NCBI RefSeq assembly: GCF_014206875.1
Contig: NZ_JACIJO010000002.1
Span: forward strand, 1,103,910 to 1,167,909
DNA from: Algoriphagus iocasae
GTDB lineage: Bacteria; Bacteroidota; Bacteroidia; Cytophagales; Cyclobacteriaceae
Direction of reading: 5' to 3'
Length of the DNA: 64,000 nucleotides
A program made the position numbers and the translations under genes. Below, in pieces: positions 25,952 through 34,399 of the stretch; position 1 is the stretch's first letter, and each line of letters starts with the position of its first letter. The notes beneath the pieces were generated by a model that worked only from the letters and a program-made list of their open reading frames with translations, was not told where the DNA came from and did not search any database.

Positions 25952-25966
25952 AAAGACTGAGTCTTT
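25952..25966. promoter_or_regulatory. Perfect 15-nt palindrome upstream of the acetate operon
   Basis: AAAGACT-G-AGTCTTT is a perfect 7-1-7 palindrome that ends 21 nt before the sigma-54-like element at 25988. A wider TTTCGG/CCGAAA inverted repeat lies just upstream. It is a candidate operator for a regulator of acetate uptake, by position only. Confidence 0.4.
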
Positions 25967-25987
25967 CTTTAAATTTTTGTCATTTAA

Positions 25988-26003
25988 TGGAAAAGGGGTT
26001 GCA
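25988..26003 (+). promoter_or_regulatory. Sigma-54-like -24/-12 element upstream of the acetate operon
   Basis: TGGAAAAGGGGTTGCA has GG and GC at the exact sigma-54 spacing and matches the consensus TGGCACG-N4-TTGC(A/T) at T, G, G, A, T, T, G, C and A. A start site near 26013-26015 would give a leader of about 47 nt to the ATG at 26061. Confidence 0.45.
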
Positions 26004-26060
26004 TTTCGTTGAAATCTACCCTTACTTTTAATTTTGATTCCTAAATAAACCCCTGACCCC

Positions 26061-26324
26061 ATGGCCAATGATCCCGGCAAAATGAAAGCCTACTGGAGGA
26101 AAAACCTCAAAACCCTATTTTTCTTATTGCTTATCTGGTTTTTAGTCTCCTTTGGATTTGGGATTCTCTGGGTAGAGGAGTTGAATCAAATCCATCTTGG
26201 TGGATTTAAGTTAGGTTTTTGGTTTGCCCAGCAAGGTTCTATTTACGCATTTGTCGTGTTGATTTTCATTTATGTCTATCGGATGAATAAGCTGGACAAA
26301 GAGTTTGATGTCAACGAAGAATAA
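26061..26324 (+). CDS. DUF4212 small membrane subunit of a sodium:solute symporter
   Basis: An 87-residue protein with two TM helices (about 18-38 and 56-77). The W-x-x-x-L-K-T-L-F-F-L-L-L-I-W N-terminus and the G-F-W-F-A-Q-Q-G-S-I-Y-A-F-V-V-L-I-F loop/helix are the DUF4212 hallmark. This family almost always precedes a large SSS symporter, as YjcH precedes ActP in E. coli, although it is unrelated to DUF485. It lies 28 nt before the symporter gene and is probably its accessory subunit. First gene of the acetate module, behind the sigma-54-like element. Confidence 0.9.
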   Translation: MANDPGKMKAYWRKNLKTLFFLLLIWFLVSFGFGILWVEELNQIHLGGFKLGFWFAQQGSIYAFVVLIFIYVYRMNKLDKEFDVNEE

Positions 26325-26352
26325 CTAGGAATCCCCAAAATCACCTGAACGA

Positions 26353-28038
26353 ATGGATATTTTAACTTGGACTTATATACTCGTTGGTCTCTCTTTTACC
26401 CTTTATATCGGGATTGCAATCTGGTCTAGAGCGGGCTCAACAAAGGAATTTTATGTTGCAGGGGGAGGGGTTTCACCTTTGGCAAACGGAATGGCGACAG
26501 CAGCAGACTGGATGTCGGCAGCTTCCTTTATTTCTATGGCAGGAATTATCTCATTTGCCGGATATGATGGGTCCGTTTATTTGATGGGATGGACAGGAGG
26601 CTATGTTTTGCTCGCCTTACTTTTGGCACCTTACCTGCGGAAATTTGGAAAGTTCACTGTTCCTGATTTTGTCGGAGATAGATATTATTCAAACACAGCC
26701 AAAGTGGTTGCCGTGATTTGTGCTTTATTCATCTCATTCACTTATGTCGCTGGACAAATGCGAGGAGTAGGAATTGTTTTCTCTAGATATTTGGAAGTGC
26801 CGATCGAATGGGGAGTGGTGATCGGAATGTGTATCGTCTTCTTTTATGCGGTTCTAGGAGGCATGAAAGGGATTACTTATACCCAAGTTGCTCAATACTG
26901 CGTGTTGATTTTTGCCTACATGGTACCTGCGATATTTGTTTCTATGCAGCTTACTGGCAATCCAATTCCTCAGCTTGGTTTAGGAGGAGAAGTAGCAGAT
27001 GGAACAGCGTTATTGGATAAATTAGATGGAGTTTTGGCCGAACTCGGTTTTGCAGAATATACAGCAGGTCGCAAAGGCATGATGGATGTGTTTATGATCA
27101 CATTGGCTTTGATGGTAGGCACGGCAGGATTGCCACATGTGATTGTCCGTTTCTTTACCGTTCCAAAAGTGAAAGATGCCCGATTATCCGCTGGATATGC
27201 ATTGGTTTTTATCGCTATTCTTTACACTACAGCCCCTGCTATTGCTGCATTTGGGATCTATAATGCGATAAACAGTACTTCTGAAAAGGAAATTTCTTCA
27301 TTGCCAGTTTGGGTGTCCAACTGGCAGAAAACAAATTTGATTGCAGTTGACGATAAAAACGGGGATGGCAAAATCCAATACGTTGCAGATCCTGCTACCA
27401 ACGAACTGACGATTGACCGTGATATTATGGTTTTGGCAAGCCCGGAAATAGCCGAGCTTCCCAACTGGGTTGTTGGCTTAGTGGCTGCCGGTGCAATGGC
27501 AGCAGCATTATCCACTGCAGCAGGTTTATTACTGGTAATTTCGACTTCTGTTTCCAGAGATTTATTTAAGACTTTCAGACCTGATATATCTGAGAAAAAG
27601 GAATTGAGAATCGCCAGAATTGCTGCTGCGGGAGCGGTGCTTTTGGCCGGTTATTTTGGGGTCAATCCTCCTGGCTTTGTAGCTCAAGTCGTTGCTTTCG
27701 CTTTTGGTTTGGCTGCAGCATCATTTTTCCCAGTAATTATCATGGGGATTTTCTCTTCCAGAATCAATAAAGAAGGAGCCATTGCAGGAATGATTTCGGG
27801 ATTGATCTTTACACTGGCATATATTATTTATTTCAAATTTATTTCGCCTGAAATGAATACTGCAGACCATTGGTGGTTTGGTGTGAGTCCTGAAGGAATA
27901 GGAACAATCGGGATGTTTTTAAATTTTCTCGTTTGCATTGTCGTGTCGAGATTTACTCCCGCACCCCCACAATCTGTACAGGATATGATACAAGAGATCA
28001 GAATTCCTCGAGGAGCTGGCAAGGCTGTGGATCATTAA
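26353..28038 (+). CDS. Sodium:solute symporter, probable acetate/monocarboxylate permease
   Basis: A 561-residue SSS-family transporter with about 13 TM helices. The N-terminus FYVAGGGVSPLANGMATAADWMSAASFI and GYVLLALLLAPYLRKFGKFTVPDFVGDRYYS are typical of the ActP/VC2705 branch. The TM8 region GAMAAALSTAAGLLLVISTSVSRDL carries the Na2-site Ser/Thr residues. A hydrophilic insert (about 315-360, with DDKNGDGKIQY, an EF-hand-like Asp/Asn cluster) separates two helices. DUF4212 upstream and acs downstream make acetate or a similar short acid the likely substrate. Confidence 0.88.
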   Translation: MDILTWTYILVGLSFTLYIGIAIWSRAGSTKEFYVAGGGVSPLANGMATAADWMSAASFISMAGIISFAGYDGSVYLMGWTGGYVLLALLLAPYLRKFGKFTVPDFVGDRYYSNTAKVVAVICALFISFTYVAGQMRGVGIVFSRYLEVPIEWGVVIGMCIVFFYAVLGGMKGITYTQVAQYCVLIFAYMVPAIFVSMQLTGNPIPQLGLGGEVADGTALLDKLDGVLAELGFAEYTAGRKGMMDVFMITLALMVGTAGLPHVIVRFFTVPKVKDARLSAGYALVFIAILYTTAPAIAAFGIYNAINSTSEKEISSLPVWVSNWQKTNLIAVDDKNGDGKIQYVADPATNELTIDRDIMVLASPEIAELPNWVVGLVAAGAMAAALSTAAGLLLVISTSVSRDLFKTFRPDISEKKELRIARIAAAGAVLLAGYFGVNPPGFVAQVVAFAFGLAAASFFPVIIMGIFSSRINKEGAIAGMISGLIFTLAYIIYFKFISPEMNTADHWWFGVSPEGIGTIGMFLNFLVCIVVSRFTPAPPQSVQDMIQEIRIPRGAGKAVDH

Positions 28039-28089
28039 TTGTAACTTAGAGTCAAGAAAAAAATAGATTATCGATAACCCAATAATATC

Positions 28090-29982
28090 ATGAGTGATAG
28101 AATACATACCCTCAGCGGGTACCTACATGAATATCAAAAAAGCGTAGCACAACCGGAAGAGTTTTGGGCGAGAATAGCAGATTCTTTCCATTGGAGAAAA
28201 CGATGGGATAAGGTTTTGAAATGGAATTTCGATGGGCCAGATGTGAAATGGTTTTTGAATGGAAAGCTGAATATCACTGAAAATATTTTTGAAAGGTATC
28301 TTTTCACCATTGGTGATAGACCGGCAATTATTTGGGAAGCAAATGACCCTAATGAAGCAGGACGAACACTGACATATCGGGAGTTATATCATGAAGTCTG
28401 TCGCTTTGCAAATGCCCTGAAAAGTAAAGGGATCGGTAAAGGAGATAAGGTGATTATTTACATGCCGATGGTGCCTGAGGCAGCTATTGCCATGCTGGCT
28501 TGTGCTAGAATAGGAGCTGTTCATTCGGTGGTCTTTGCTGGTTTTTCCAGCAATGCCCTTGCAGATAGAGTAAATGATTGCGAAGCAAAAGCGATTTTGA
28601 CTTCGGATGGAAACTTTAGAGGAGCTAAGAAAATAGATGTGAAATCTGTCGTGGATCAAGCCTTGGAGAAAAGTTCTGTGGAGACTGTAATCGTTTACCA
28701 AAGAACCAATCAGGAAGTGACCATGGTGGAGGGGAGAGATTATTGGTGGCATGATGTTGTGGCAAATGAGTCAAGCGAAAGCCCAGCAGAGGAGATGGAT
28801 AGCGAGGACATGTTATTCATTCTTTATACATCTGGCTCTACGGGTAAGCCGAAAGGAGTTGTTCATACTACGGGAGGATACATGGTTTATTCCAAGTATT
28901 CATTTGAAAATGTATTTCAATATTCTCCTGGGGATGTATATTGGTGTACTGCCGATATCGGATGGATTACTGGTCACTCCTACATTGTTTATGGGCCATT
29001 ATTAGCTGGAGCTACCACTTTGATGTTTGAAGGAGTTCCTACTTTTCCTGATTGCGGAAGATTCTGGGCTGTAGTGGAAAAGTATAAAGTGAATCAGTTT
29101 TATACTGCACCAACAGCTATCAGAGCTTTACAGGCATATGGAACAACAGAAATCGAAAAATATGATTTGAGTTCTTTGAAAGTACTGGGATCTGTTGGTG
29201 AGCCGATCAATGAAGAAGCCTGGCATTGGTATCATACGCATATTGGAAAAAACAAATGTCCAATCGTGGATACCTGGTGGCAAACAGAGACTGGTGGAAT
29301 CATGGTGTCCCCAATAGCGGGAATTACACCTACTAAACCGGCCTATGCTACTCTACCTTTACCTGGCGTACAGCTTTGCATCGTAGATCCTGAAGGGAAT
29401 GAACTAACGGGGAATTCAGTAGAAGGAAATCTTTGTATCAAATTCCCATGGCCATCTATGATCAGAACTACCTATGGAGATCATGACAGATGCAAGCAAA
29501 CGTATTTTTCTACTTATAAAGGAATGTATTTTACTGGCGATGGTGTCAAAAGAGATCATGATGGTTATTACAGAATTTTAGGTAGAGTCGATGATGTGAT
29601 CAATGTTTCCGGACATAGAATGGGAACAGCCGAAGTAGAAAATGCGATCAATGAACATCCAAAAGTGATTGAATCAGCGGTAGTCGGTTATCCTCATGAT
29701 GTGAAAGGTCAGGGAATTTATGCCTATGTAATTTGTGATTTGACAAATCGTACAGAGGATAACCTGATCAACGAAATCAAAGAGATGGTGTCAAAAATAA
29801 TTGGCCCAATTGCCAAGCCAGATAAAATTCAGATCGTACCTGGTCTGCCGAAAACAAGATCTGGAAAGATTATGAGAAGGATTTTGAGAAAGGTTGCCGA
29901 AAATAGCTTGGATAATATGGGTGATACCAGCACTTTGCTTGATCCGGATGTAGTGAATAAAATTATAGAAGGAAGACAATAA
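28090..29982 (+). CDS. acs: Acetyl-CoA synthetase
   Basis: A 630-residue AMP-forming acetate:CoA ligase of the cytoplasm. The P-loop is YTSGSTGKPKGVVHTTGGY. Other adenylate-forming motifs are WWQTETGG, the YFTGDGVKRDHDGYYRILGRVDDVINVSGHRMGTAEVE block, and the catalytic and acetyl-regulated Lys in LPKTRSGKIMRRILRK. Substrate-pocket residues in DVYWCTADIGWITGHSYI are those of acetate-specific enzymes. Third gene of the operon, 51 nt after the symporter. The segment after its stop is a large dyad that can act as a terminator. Confidence 0.96.
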   Translation: MSDRIHTLSGYLHEYQKSVAQPEEFWARIADSFHWRKRWDKVLKWNFDGPDVKWFLNGKLNITENIFERYLFTIGDRPAIIWEANDPNEAGRTLTYRELYHEVCRFANALKSKGIGKGDKVIIYMPMVPEAAIAMLACARIGAVHSVVFAGFSSNALADRVNDCEAKAILTSDGNFRGAKKIDVKSVVDQALEKSSVETVIVYQRTNQEVTMVEGRDYWWHDVVANESSESPAEEMDSEDMLFILYTSGSTGKPKGVVHTTGGYMVYSKYSFENVFQYSPGDVYWCTADIGWITGHSYIVYGPLLAGATTLMFEGVPTFPDCGRFWAVVEKYKVNQFYTAPTAIRALQAYGTTEIEKYDLSSLKVLGSVGEPINEEAWHWYHTHIGKNKCPIVDTWWQTETGGIMVSPIAGITPTKPAYATLPLPGVQLCIVDPEGNELTGNSVEGNLCIKFPWPSMIRTTYGDHDRCKQTYFSTYKGMYFTGDGVKRDHDGYYRILGRVDDVINVSGHRMGTAEVENAINEHPKVIESAVVGYPHDVKGQGIYAYVICDLTNRTEDNLINEIKEMVSKIIGPIAKPDKIQIVPGLPKTRSGKIMRRILRKVAENSLDNMGDTSTLLDPDVVNKIIEGRQ

Positions 29983-29986
29983 AGAA

Positions 29987-30109
29987 AAGCTGTCTTAAAA
30001 GTCTAAAATTTGTCAGCCTGAGCGGAGTCGAAGGCCTTTTGAAACGAAATAACCAACATTTCGACTTCGCTCAATGTGACAAAAACCAAATTTAAGACAG
30101 CTTCATTTT
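29987..30109 (+). repeat. Nested palindromic repeat (CTGAGCGnAGTCGAAGG family) and terminator after acs
   Basis: Outer arms AAGCTGTCTTAAA (29987-29999) and TTTAAGACAGCTT (30091-30103) are exact inverses. Inside them lie two inverted copies of the dispersed repeat, at 30011-30036 (TGTCAGCCTGAGCGGAGTCG...) and 30057-30081 (reverse complement TGTCACATTGAGCGAAGTCG...). A T-run follows the outer arm, so the element can terminate acs transcription. Other copies of the family are at 47881 and 51698. Confidence 0.75.
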
Positions 30110-30283
30110 TTAATCTTTTGGTGCTGCGTCATTTTCCTCCTCATCCATTTTTATCTGTGAAACGATGGAGTCGGGAGAATCCATCTCTTGTTTATAGAAA
30201 TTGTGCACACCGACCATAAAAGCAACAATCATTGCCCAAGTCAGCTTTCGCAGGTATCTATACGATTTAAAAAATGGATTCAT
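30110..30283 (-). CDS. Small single-TM protein, unknown function
   Basis: A 57-residue protein from the ATG at 30283 (MNPFFKSYRYLRK...); a longer 67-residue version from 30313 is possible. One TM helix (LTWAMIVAFMVGVHNFY) is followed by an acidic tail (KMDEEENDAAPKD). It is antisense to the acetate module, between acs and the cNMP/CBS/DUF294 gene. I do not recognise the family. The TM helix and charged tail make it plausible as a gene, but size limits certainty. Confidence 0.5.
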   Translation of the reverse strand: MNPFFKSYRYLRKLTWAMIVAFMVGVHNFYKQEMDSPDSIVSQIKMDEEENDAAPKD

Positions 30284-30389
30284 GGCTATTAATTTCTTGT
30301 TTCTTTTGGTCAAAGGCTATTCCATAAAATTTTCTTGACACTTTGTCAGCCTTTTTAAAATAGAGTTCTCTAATTAGTATATTTCAGAC

Positions 30390-32336
30390 ATGGCCAATGT
30401 GATTGTCAATAGAGTAGCAGAATTCCTGAAAAGCTTTCCTCCGTTTTCCTTTCTTTCTAAAGAGGATCTCGAGTTGATTGCCTCGAATGTAGAAATCAAA
30501 TACGTGGAGCAGGGAGAGCAATTATTTTTGAAAGGAGATCCTGCAGAGCCTCATTTTTTTGTGGTGAAGGAAGGGGCAATAGCATTGACAGAAAACAGAG
30601 GGGGGAAGGAGGAAATAGCAGAATACTGCGATCAAGGAGATGTTTTTGGGGTATTGGCACTTTTGGGAAAACGCCCCTATGTTTTAAATGCCCAAGCTTC
30701 AGAAGATAGCTTGATTTATATGATCCCAGTTGCCGTTTTCGAGTCTATTCTGGAACACAATAGCAGAGTTGCTCTGTACTTTGCGGCAGGTTTTGCCAGC
30801 GGGCAAGTGGTCGTACGCCTAGATCTTTCACAAGGTCAGATTGCCAGAAAAGCCCTTGGAAATCATTCTCAAGATCATTCCTTGCTGATATTTTCTGATC
30901 CTTCTGTCATAAAAATCTCTGAAAATGTCCTGACAGGAAGTGAAAATCTGAGTATTCAGGAAGCAGCCAAACTGATGAGCTTTCAGGAAGTCAGCAGCAT
31001 TGTCATTGTAAATGAAAAAGGTTTTCCAAAAGGAATTCTGACGGATAAAGACCTGAGAACTCGGGTAGTTGCAGAAGGAATTTCTTTGGACACGCCTGTT
31101 TCCAACCTGATGAGCGATCAGCTTATTGTAAAAAAGAGTGATGCCGGTTTTTCGGATTTATACCTCTGTATGATCAGAAATAGGTTACATCATTTAATCT
31201 TGACAGAAGACGGCAATTCGAATAGCCCTGTCAAAGGAATTATTTCTGATCATGATATTTTGCTATCCATGGGAAATAGTCCTGCGGTGTTGATTCATGC
31301 TTTATTGAATACGCAGGATTTATCCGAAATGAGAGCGATCAGGGATCGTGCTGAGCAAATGCTTCGGTATTACCTGGAAAATGAAGTAGCCATGGATTTT
31401 GTTGCTTCTGTCATGACCGAAATCAATAATGTGATTATTTCTCAGGCAAAAAATATTGCGCTGAAGAAGTATACCCATGAATATCCGGACTTGCAGCACA
31501 TAAAATTCTGTTTTCTAAGTCTCGGTAGTGAGGGCAGGGAAGAACAGTTGCTTCGAACAGATCAGGATAATGCTATCATTTATGAGGATGTTCAAGAGGA
31601 TTTAAAGGAAAAAGCAAAAGAATATTTCTTGAAAATAGGATCTGAAATAGTGGAGATCCTGATCAAATGCGGGATTTCGCCTTGTCCTGGAGATATCATG
31701 GCAAGTAATCCAAAATGGGTTCAGCCTTTATCGGTATGGGAGGAATATTTTTCTGATTGGATATTGAAGCCAACGGAACAGGCTCTGCTGAATGCCAGTA
31801 TTTTCTTTGATTTCAGACCCGTGGCCGGTCATTTCAGTCTTTCCGAGCAGTTGACAGAGCATATTTATCAAGAGGTCAGTAAAAAGCATTTCTTTCTAAA
31901 TTTCCTGGCAAAGAATGCTTATTTGAACCCAGCTCCATTGGGGTTTTTCAAAGGATTTATTGTTGAAAAATCTGGTGAGCATCGAGACCAGTTTGATATC
32001 AAAGCCAGGGCGATGATGCCTTTGGCGGACCTTGCAAGACTGTTGACACTGAGTCATGGTTTGGTGAAAATCAACAATACTTTCAAAAGATTTGAAAAAC
32101 TCGCAGAGCTAGAACCTAATCATACTGAGCTTTTTATTCAGGCTGGCAAAGCCTATGAAATATTAATGAGAATGCGTGCTTTGGAAGGATTGCAACACGG
32201 AACGAACGGTAGGTATATCAATCCAGAAAGTTTAGGAAAACTTCAAAAACAGCTTTTGAGAAATACTTTTTCTCCCATTTCTGAACTTCAGGAAATTGTG
32301 AAAATCAGGTTTCAATTGGATTATTTCGCAAAATGA
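30390..32336 (+). CDS. cNMP-binding/CBS/DUF294 nucleotidyltransferase-like regulatory protein
   Basis: A 648-residue soluble multidomain protein: an N-terminal cyclic-nucleotide-binding domain (about 10-140), two CBS domains (about 175-310, containing VSSIVIVNEKGFPKGILTDKDLR and HHLILTEDG), the DUF294 putative nucleotidyltransferase (about 345-480, with LGSEGREEQLLRTDQDNAIIYED), and the DUF294_C helical domain. GSEGR-EEQ and the D-Q-D pair match the GlnD/GlnE-like polymerase-beta fold. It accompanies DUF4212-SSS symporters and acs in many bacteria, which suggests that it senses adenylates and controls acetate uptake or Acs. The exonuclease gene downstream overlaps it by 4 nt (ATGA). Confidence 0.9.
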   Translation: MANVIVNRVAEFLKSFPPFSFLSKEDLELIASNVEIKYVEQGEQLFLKGDPAEPHFFVVKEGAIALTENRGGKEEIAEYCDQGDVFGVLALLGKRPYVLNAQASEDSLIYMIPVAVFESILEHNSRVALYFAAGFASGQVVVRLDLSQGQIARKALGNHSQDHSLLIFSDPSVIKISENVLTGSENLSIQEAAKLMSFQEVSSIVIVNEKGFPKGILTDKDLRTRVVAEGISLDTPVSNLMSDQLIVKKSDAGFSDLYLCMIRNRLHHLILTEDGNSNSPVKGIISDHDILLSMGNSPAVLIHALLNTQDLSEMRAIRDRAEQMLRYYLENEVAMDFVASVMTEINNVIISQAKNIALKKYTHEYPDLQHIKFCFLSLGSEGREEQLLRTDQDNAIIYEDVQEDLKEKAKEYFLKIGSEIVEILIKCGISPCPGDIMASNPKWVQPLSVWEEYFSDWILKPTEQALLNASIFFDFRPVAGHFSLSEQLTEHIYQEVSKKHFFLNFLAKNAYLNPAPLGFFKGFIVEKSGEHRDQFDIKARAMMPLADLARLLTLSHGLVKINNTFKRFEKLAELEPNHTELFIQAGKAYEILMRMRALEGLQHGTNGRYINPESLGKLQKQLLRNTFSPISELQEIVKIRFQLDYFAK

Positions 32337-33004
32337 ACTGGGGATTTTTCAAAAGATCTAGAACTCGTCCCAAGGATTTTGTCCAAGAATTTTTGGATTC
32401 AGCCAAGACCCAAATTCCAGATATCCGTCGGATTGATCAATTGTCTTTTACCATCTTGGATACTGAGACTACAGGTTTGGATCCGCAAAAAGATCATATT
32501 CTTTCTTGCGGAGCGGTTAAAATTGAATCCCAAATTATCCATATTTCTTCAGCCAAAGAATGGTATTTGGAGTCTACCAAAAAAGGAAAAGAGGCTGTTT
32601 TGGTGCATGAGCTGATTGGAAGTAATTCGAAAATAGAACTGGAGAATTTTGCCACTGAACTCTTACAATATGTAGGCAAAAGCATTCTAGTTGGCCATCA
32701 TTTGGGCTTTGATCTCGCTATGCTGCAAAAGGCTTTGAGCCCATTTGGGTTTTCGGAATTCCCAAACCCTAGTATTGATACCATGAATCTGGCCATTCGT
32801 TTAGATTATGGATTGTTGGTAGACCGGAGCAGAATCAATTTAAAAGAGTATTCTTTGGATGCACTTTGCGCGAGGTATATGATCAAAACTGAAGACAGAC
32901 ATACTGCAGGAGGGGATGCTTTTTTAACTGCCGAGTTACTTTTGAAACTGCTGAAGAAAGCTGAAAAAAAAGGAATTGAAAACTGGGGATTACTTCAGAA
33001 ATAG
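32333..33004 (+). CDS. DEDDh 3'-5' exonuclease (DnaQ/PolC-like)
   Basis: A 223-residue exonuclease-fold protein. ExoI is FTILDTETTGLDPQKDHILS, ExoII is LVGHHLGFDLAML, and ExoIII epsilon is HTAGGDAFLTAELLLKLL with the diagnostic His and Asp, so all DEDDh catalytic residues are present. It starts within the last codon of the DUF294 gene (ATGA overlap) and so is translationally coupled to it. The pair recurs with SSS/Acs modules; why an exonuclease belongs there is not understood. It is not the polymerase III epsilon subunit by context. Confidence 0.88.
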   Translation: MNWGFFKRSRTRPKDFVQEFLDSAKTQIPDIRRIDQLSFTILDTETTGLDPQKDHILSCGAVKIESQIIHISSAKEWYLESTKKGKEAVLVHELIGSNSKIELENFATELLQYVGKSILVGHHLGFDLAMLQKALSPFGFSEFPNPSIDTMNLAIRLDYGLLVDRSRINLKEYSLDALCARYMIKTEDRHTAGGDAFLTAELLLKLLKKAEKKGIENWGLLQK

Positions 33005-33138
33005 AATTGAAAAAAGTTGAATTATAGTAAGAATGATTTTGCTTTTTCAAATCTGAAAATATAATGTAAGTATTTTAAAATCAGTGAAATATACTTATAT
33101 TTAATAGGTTTTTTTGTCTCATTTTTCAATTCAATTCT

Positions 33139-34380
33139 ATGTCAAAACTTCAAATAGACCCTCAATTACTTGTGCAAAATGAGCTGCTAGAAAAGCTCAG
33201 AAATCTGCAAGCAATCCCTGTACATCCGATTACCACCAAATACTGGTCCTTAGGAGGATCAGGTGGTTGGTTGGGAACATCGACTACTGGGATTTTGAAA
33301 TGTCCGGACGGCGTGGGTTCGTTCCAGCATTATGTCAATGGTTCCATCTATTATCATCCATCCACCGGAGCCCATGAGGTTCATGGTTTGATAAAATCCA
33401 GATGGAAAAGCTTAGGATGGGAAAGAAGCTTTTTGGGCTATCCAAAAACGGATGAAACTGCTACTCCAGATGGAATTGGGAGATTTAATCATTTCCAAGG
33501 GGGAAGTATTTATTGGTCTCCTTCCACAGGAGCTTGGGAAGTACATGGTGCTATTCGAAGTAAATATTCCAGTTTAGGTTGGGAAAGAAGCTTTTTGAAG
33601 TACCCTCTTACCAACGAAAATACCTGTCCTGATGGGGTAGGTAGATATAATCATTTCCAGGGAGGAAGTATTTACTGGAGTCCAAGTACAGGAGCGCATG
33701 AAGTTCATGGAGCAATACGGTCACATTGGGCATCTTTAGGCTGGGAAAGAAGTGCTTTAGGATACCCAACTTCCGATGAATTGGTAGTTTTTGGAGGTGC
33801 GGCCAGAATCTCACATTTCCAGCATGGAAGTATTTATTGGTCTTCCACTGCAGGAGTTCGAGTTCTTAAAGAGCGAGTTCGTGTGCATGTGAAAATTCTT
33901 ACGATGCCTACCCGATTTACGATTAACGAACAGTTTGCGGCTATGCAGGAAGTGTATGCTGTGGCAGGAATTCGAGTAGATTGCGCAACTACAGAAACGC
34001 TCAATTTGCCAACTTTGGCAGATGTGGATGTAGGAGGATGTACGATGGGTTCGGTTACACCAGAGCAAGTGACGCTTTTTGGAAACAGGAATTTTGTTGG
34101 GTCCAATGATGTGGTGGTTTACTTTGTAAACAGTACAGTGCCAGGTTATAATGGTTGTGCCGCTTTTCCTTCTGGAAGGCCAGGCTGCGTGGTCGTTAGA
34201 ACTGCAAGTCGCTGGACTTTAGGTCATGAATTCGGCCATGTTTTAGGACTGAGCCATGTTAATAATAACGATCGACTAATGACTGGAAATGGTACATTTA
34301 ATATTACCAACCCTCCACCAAATTTGACTTCGGGAGAATCCAGCACCATGCGATCAAGTGGACTCAGTACAAATCTCTAA
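33139..34380 (+). CDS. LGFP-repeat protein with C-terminal matrixin-like zinc metalloprotease domain
   Basis: A 413-residue protein with four LGFP-type repeats of about 54 residues (about 32-245). Each has a pattern like SLGWERSFLGYP, then DGxGRxxHFQxGSIYW, SPSTGA and VHG. A metzincin domain follows (about 250-413). The zinc motif HEFGHVLGLSH (363-373) is followed seven residues later by Met381 (RLM), the spacing of the matrixin Met-turn. Four Cys lie in the protease domain. No signal peptide, TM or sorting domain is seen, which is unexpected for a metzincin; export by another route or an intracellular or lytic release is possible. LGFP repeats bind cell-wall polymers in other phyla. Divergent in style from its neighbours. 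Confidence 0.85.
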   Translation: MSKLQIDPQLLVQNELLEKLRNLQAIPVHPITTKYWSLGGSGGWLGTSTTGILKCPDGVGSFQHYVNGSIYYHPSTGAHEVHGLIKSRWKSLGWERSFLGYPKTDETATPDGIGRFNHFQGGSIYWSPSTGAWEVHGAIRSKYSSLGWERSFLKYPLTNENTCPDGVGRYNHFQGGSIYWSPSTGAHEVHGAIRSHWASLGWERSALGYPTSDELVVFGGAARISHFQHGSIYWSSTAGVRVLKERVRVHVKILTMPTRFTINEQFAAMQEVYAVAGIRVDCATTETLNLPTLADVDVGGCTMGSVTPEQVTLFGNRNFVGSNDVVVYFVNSTVPGYNGCAAFPSGRPGCVVVRTASRWTLGHEFGHVLGLSHVNNNDRLMTGNGTFNITNPPPNLTSGESSTMRSSGLSTNL

Positions 34381-34399
34381 CCCAAAATTTTTAGAACTT

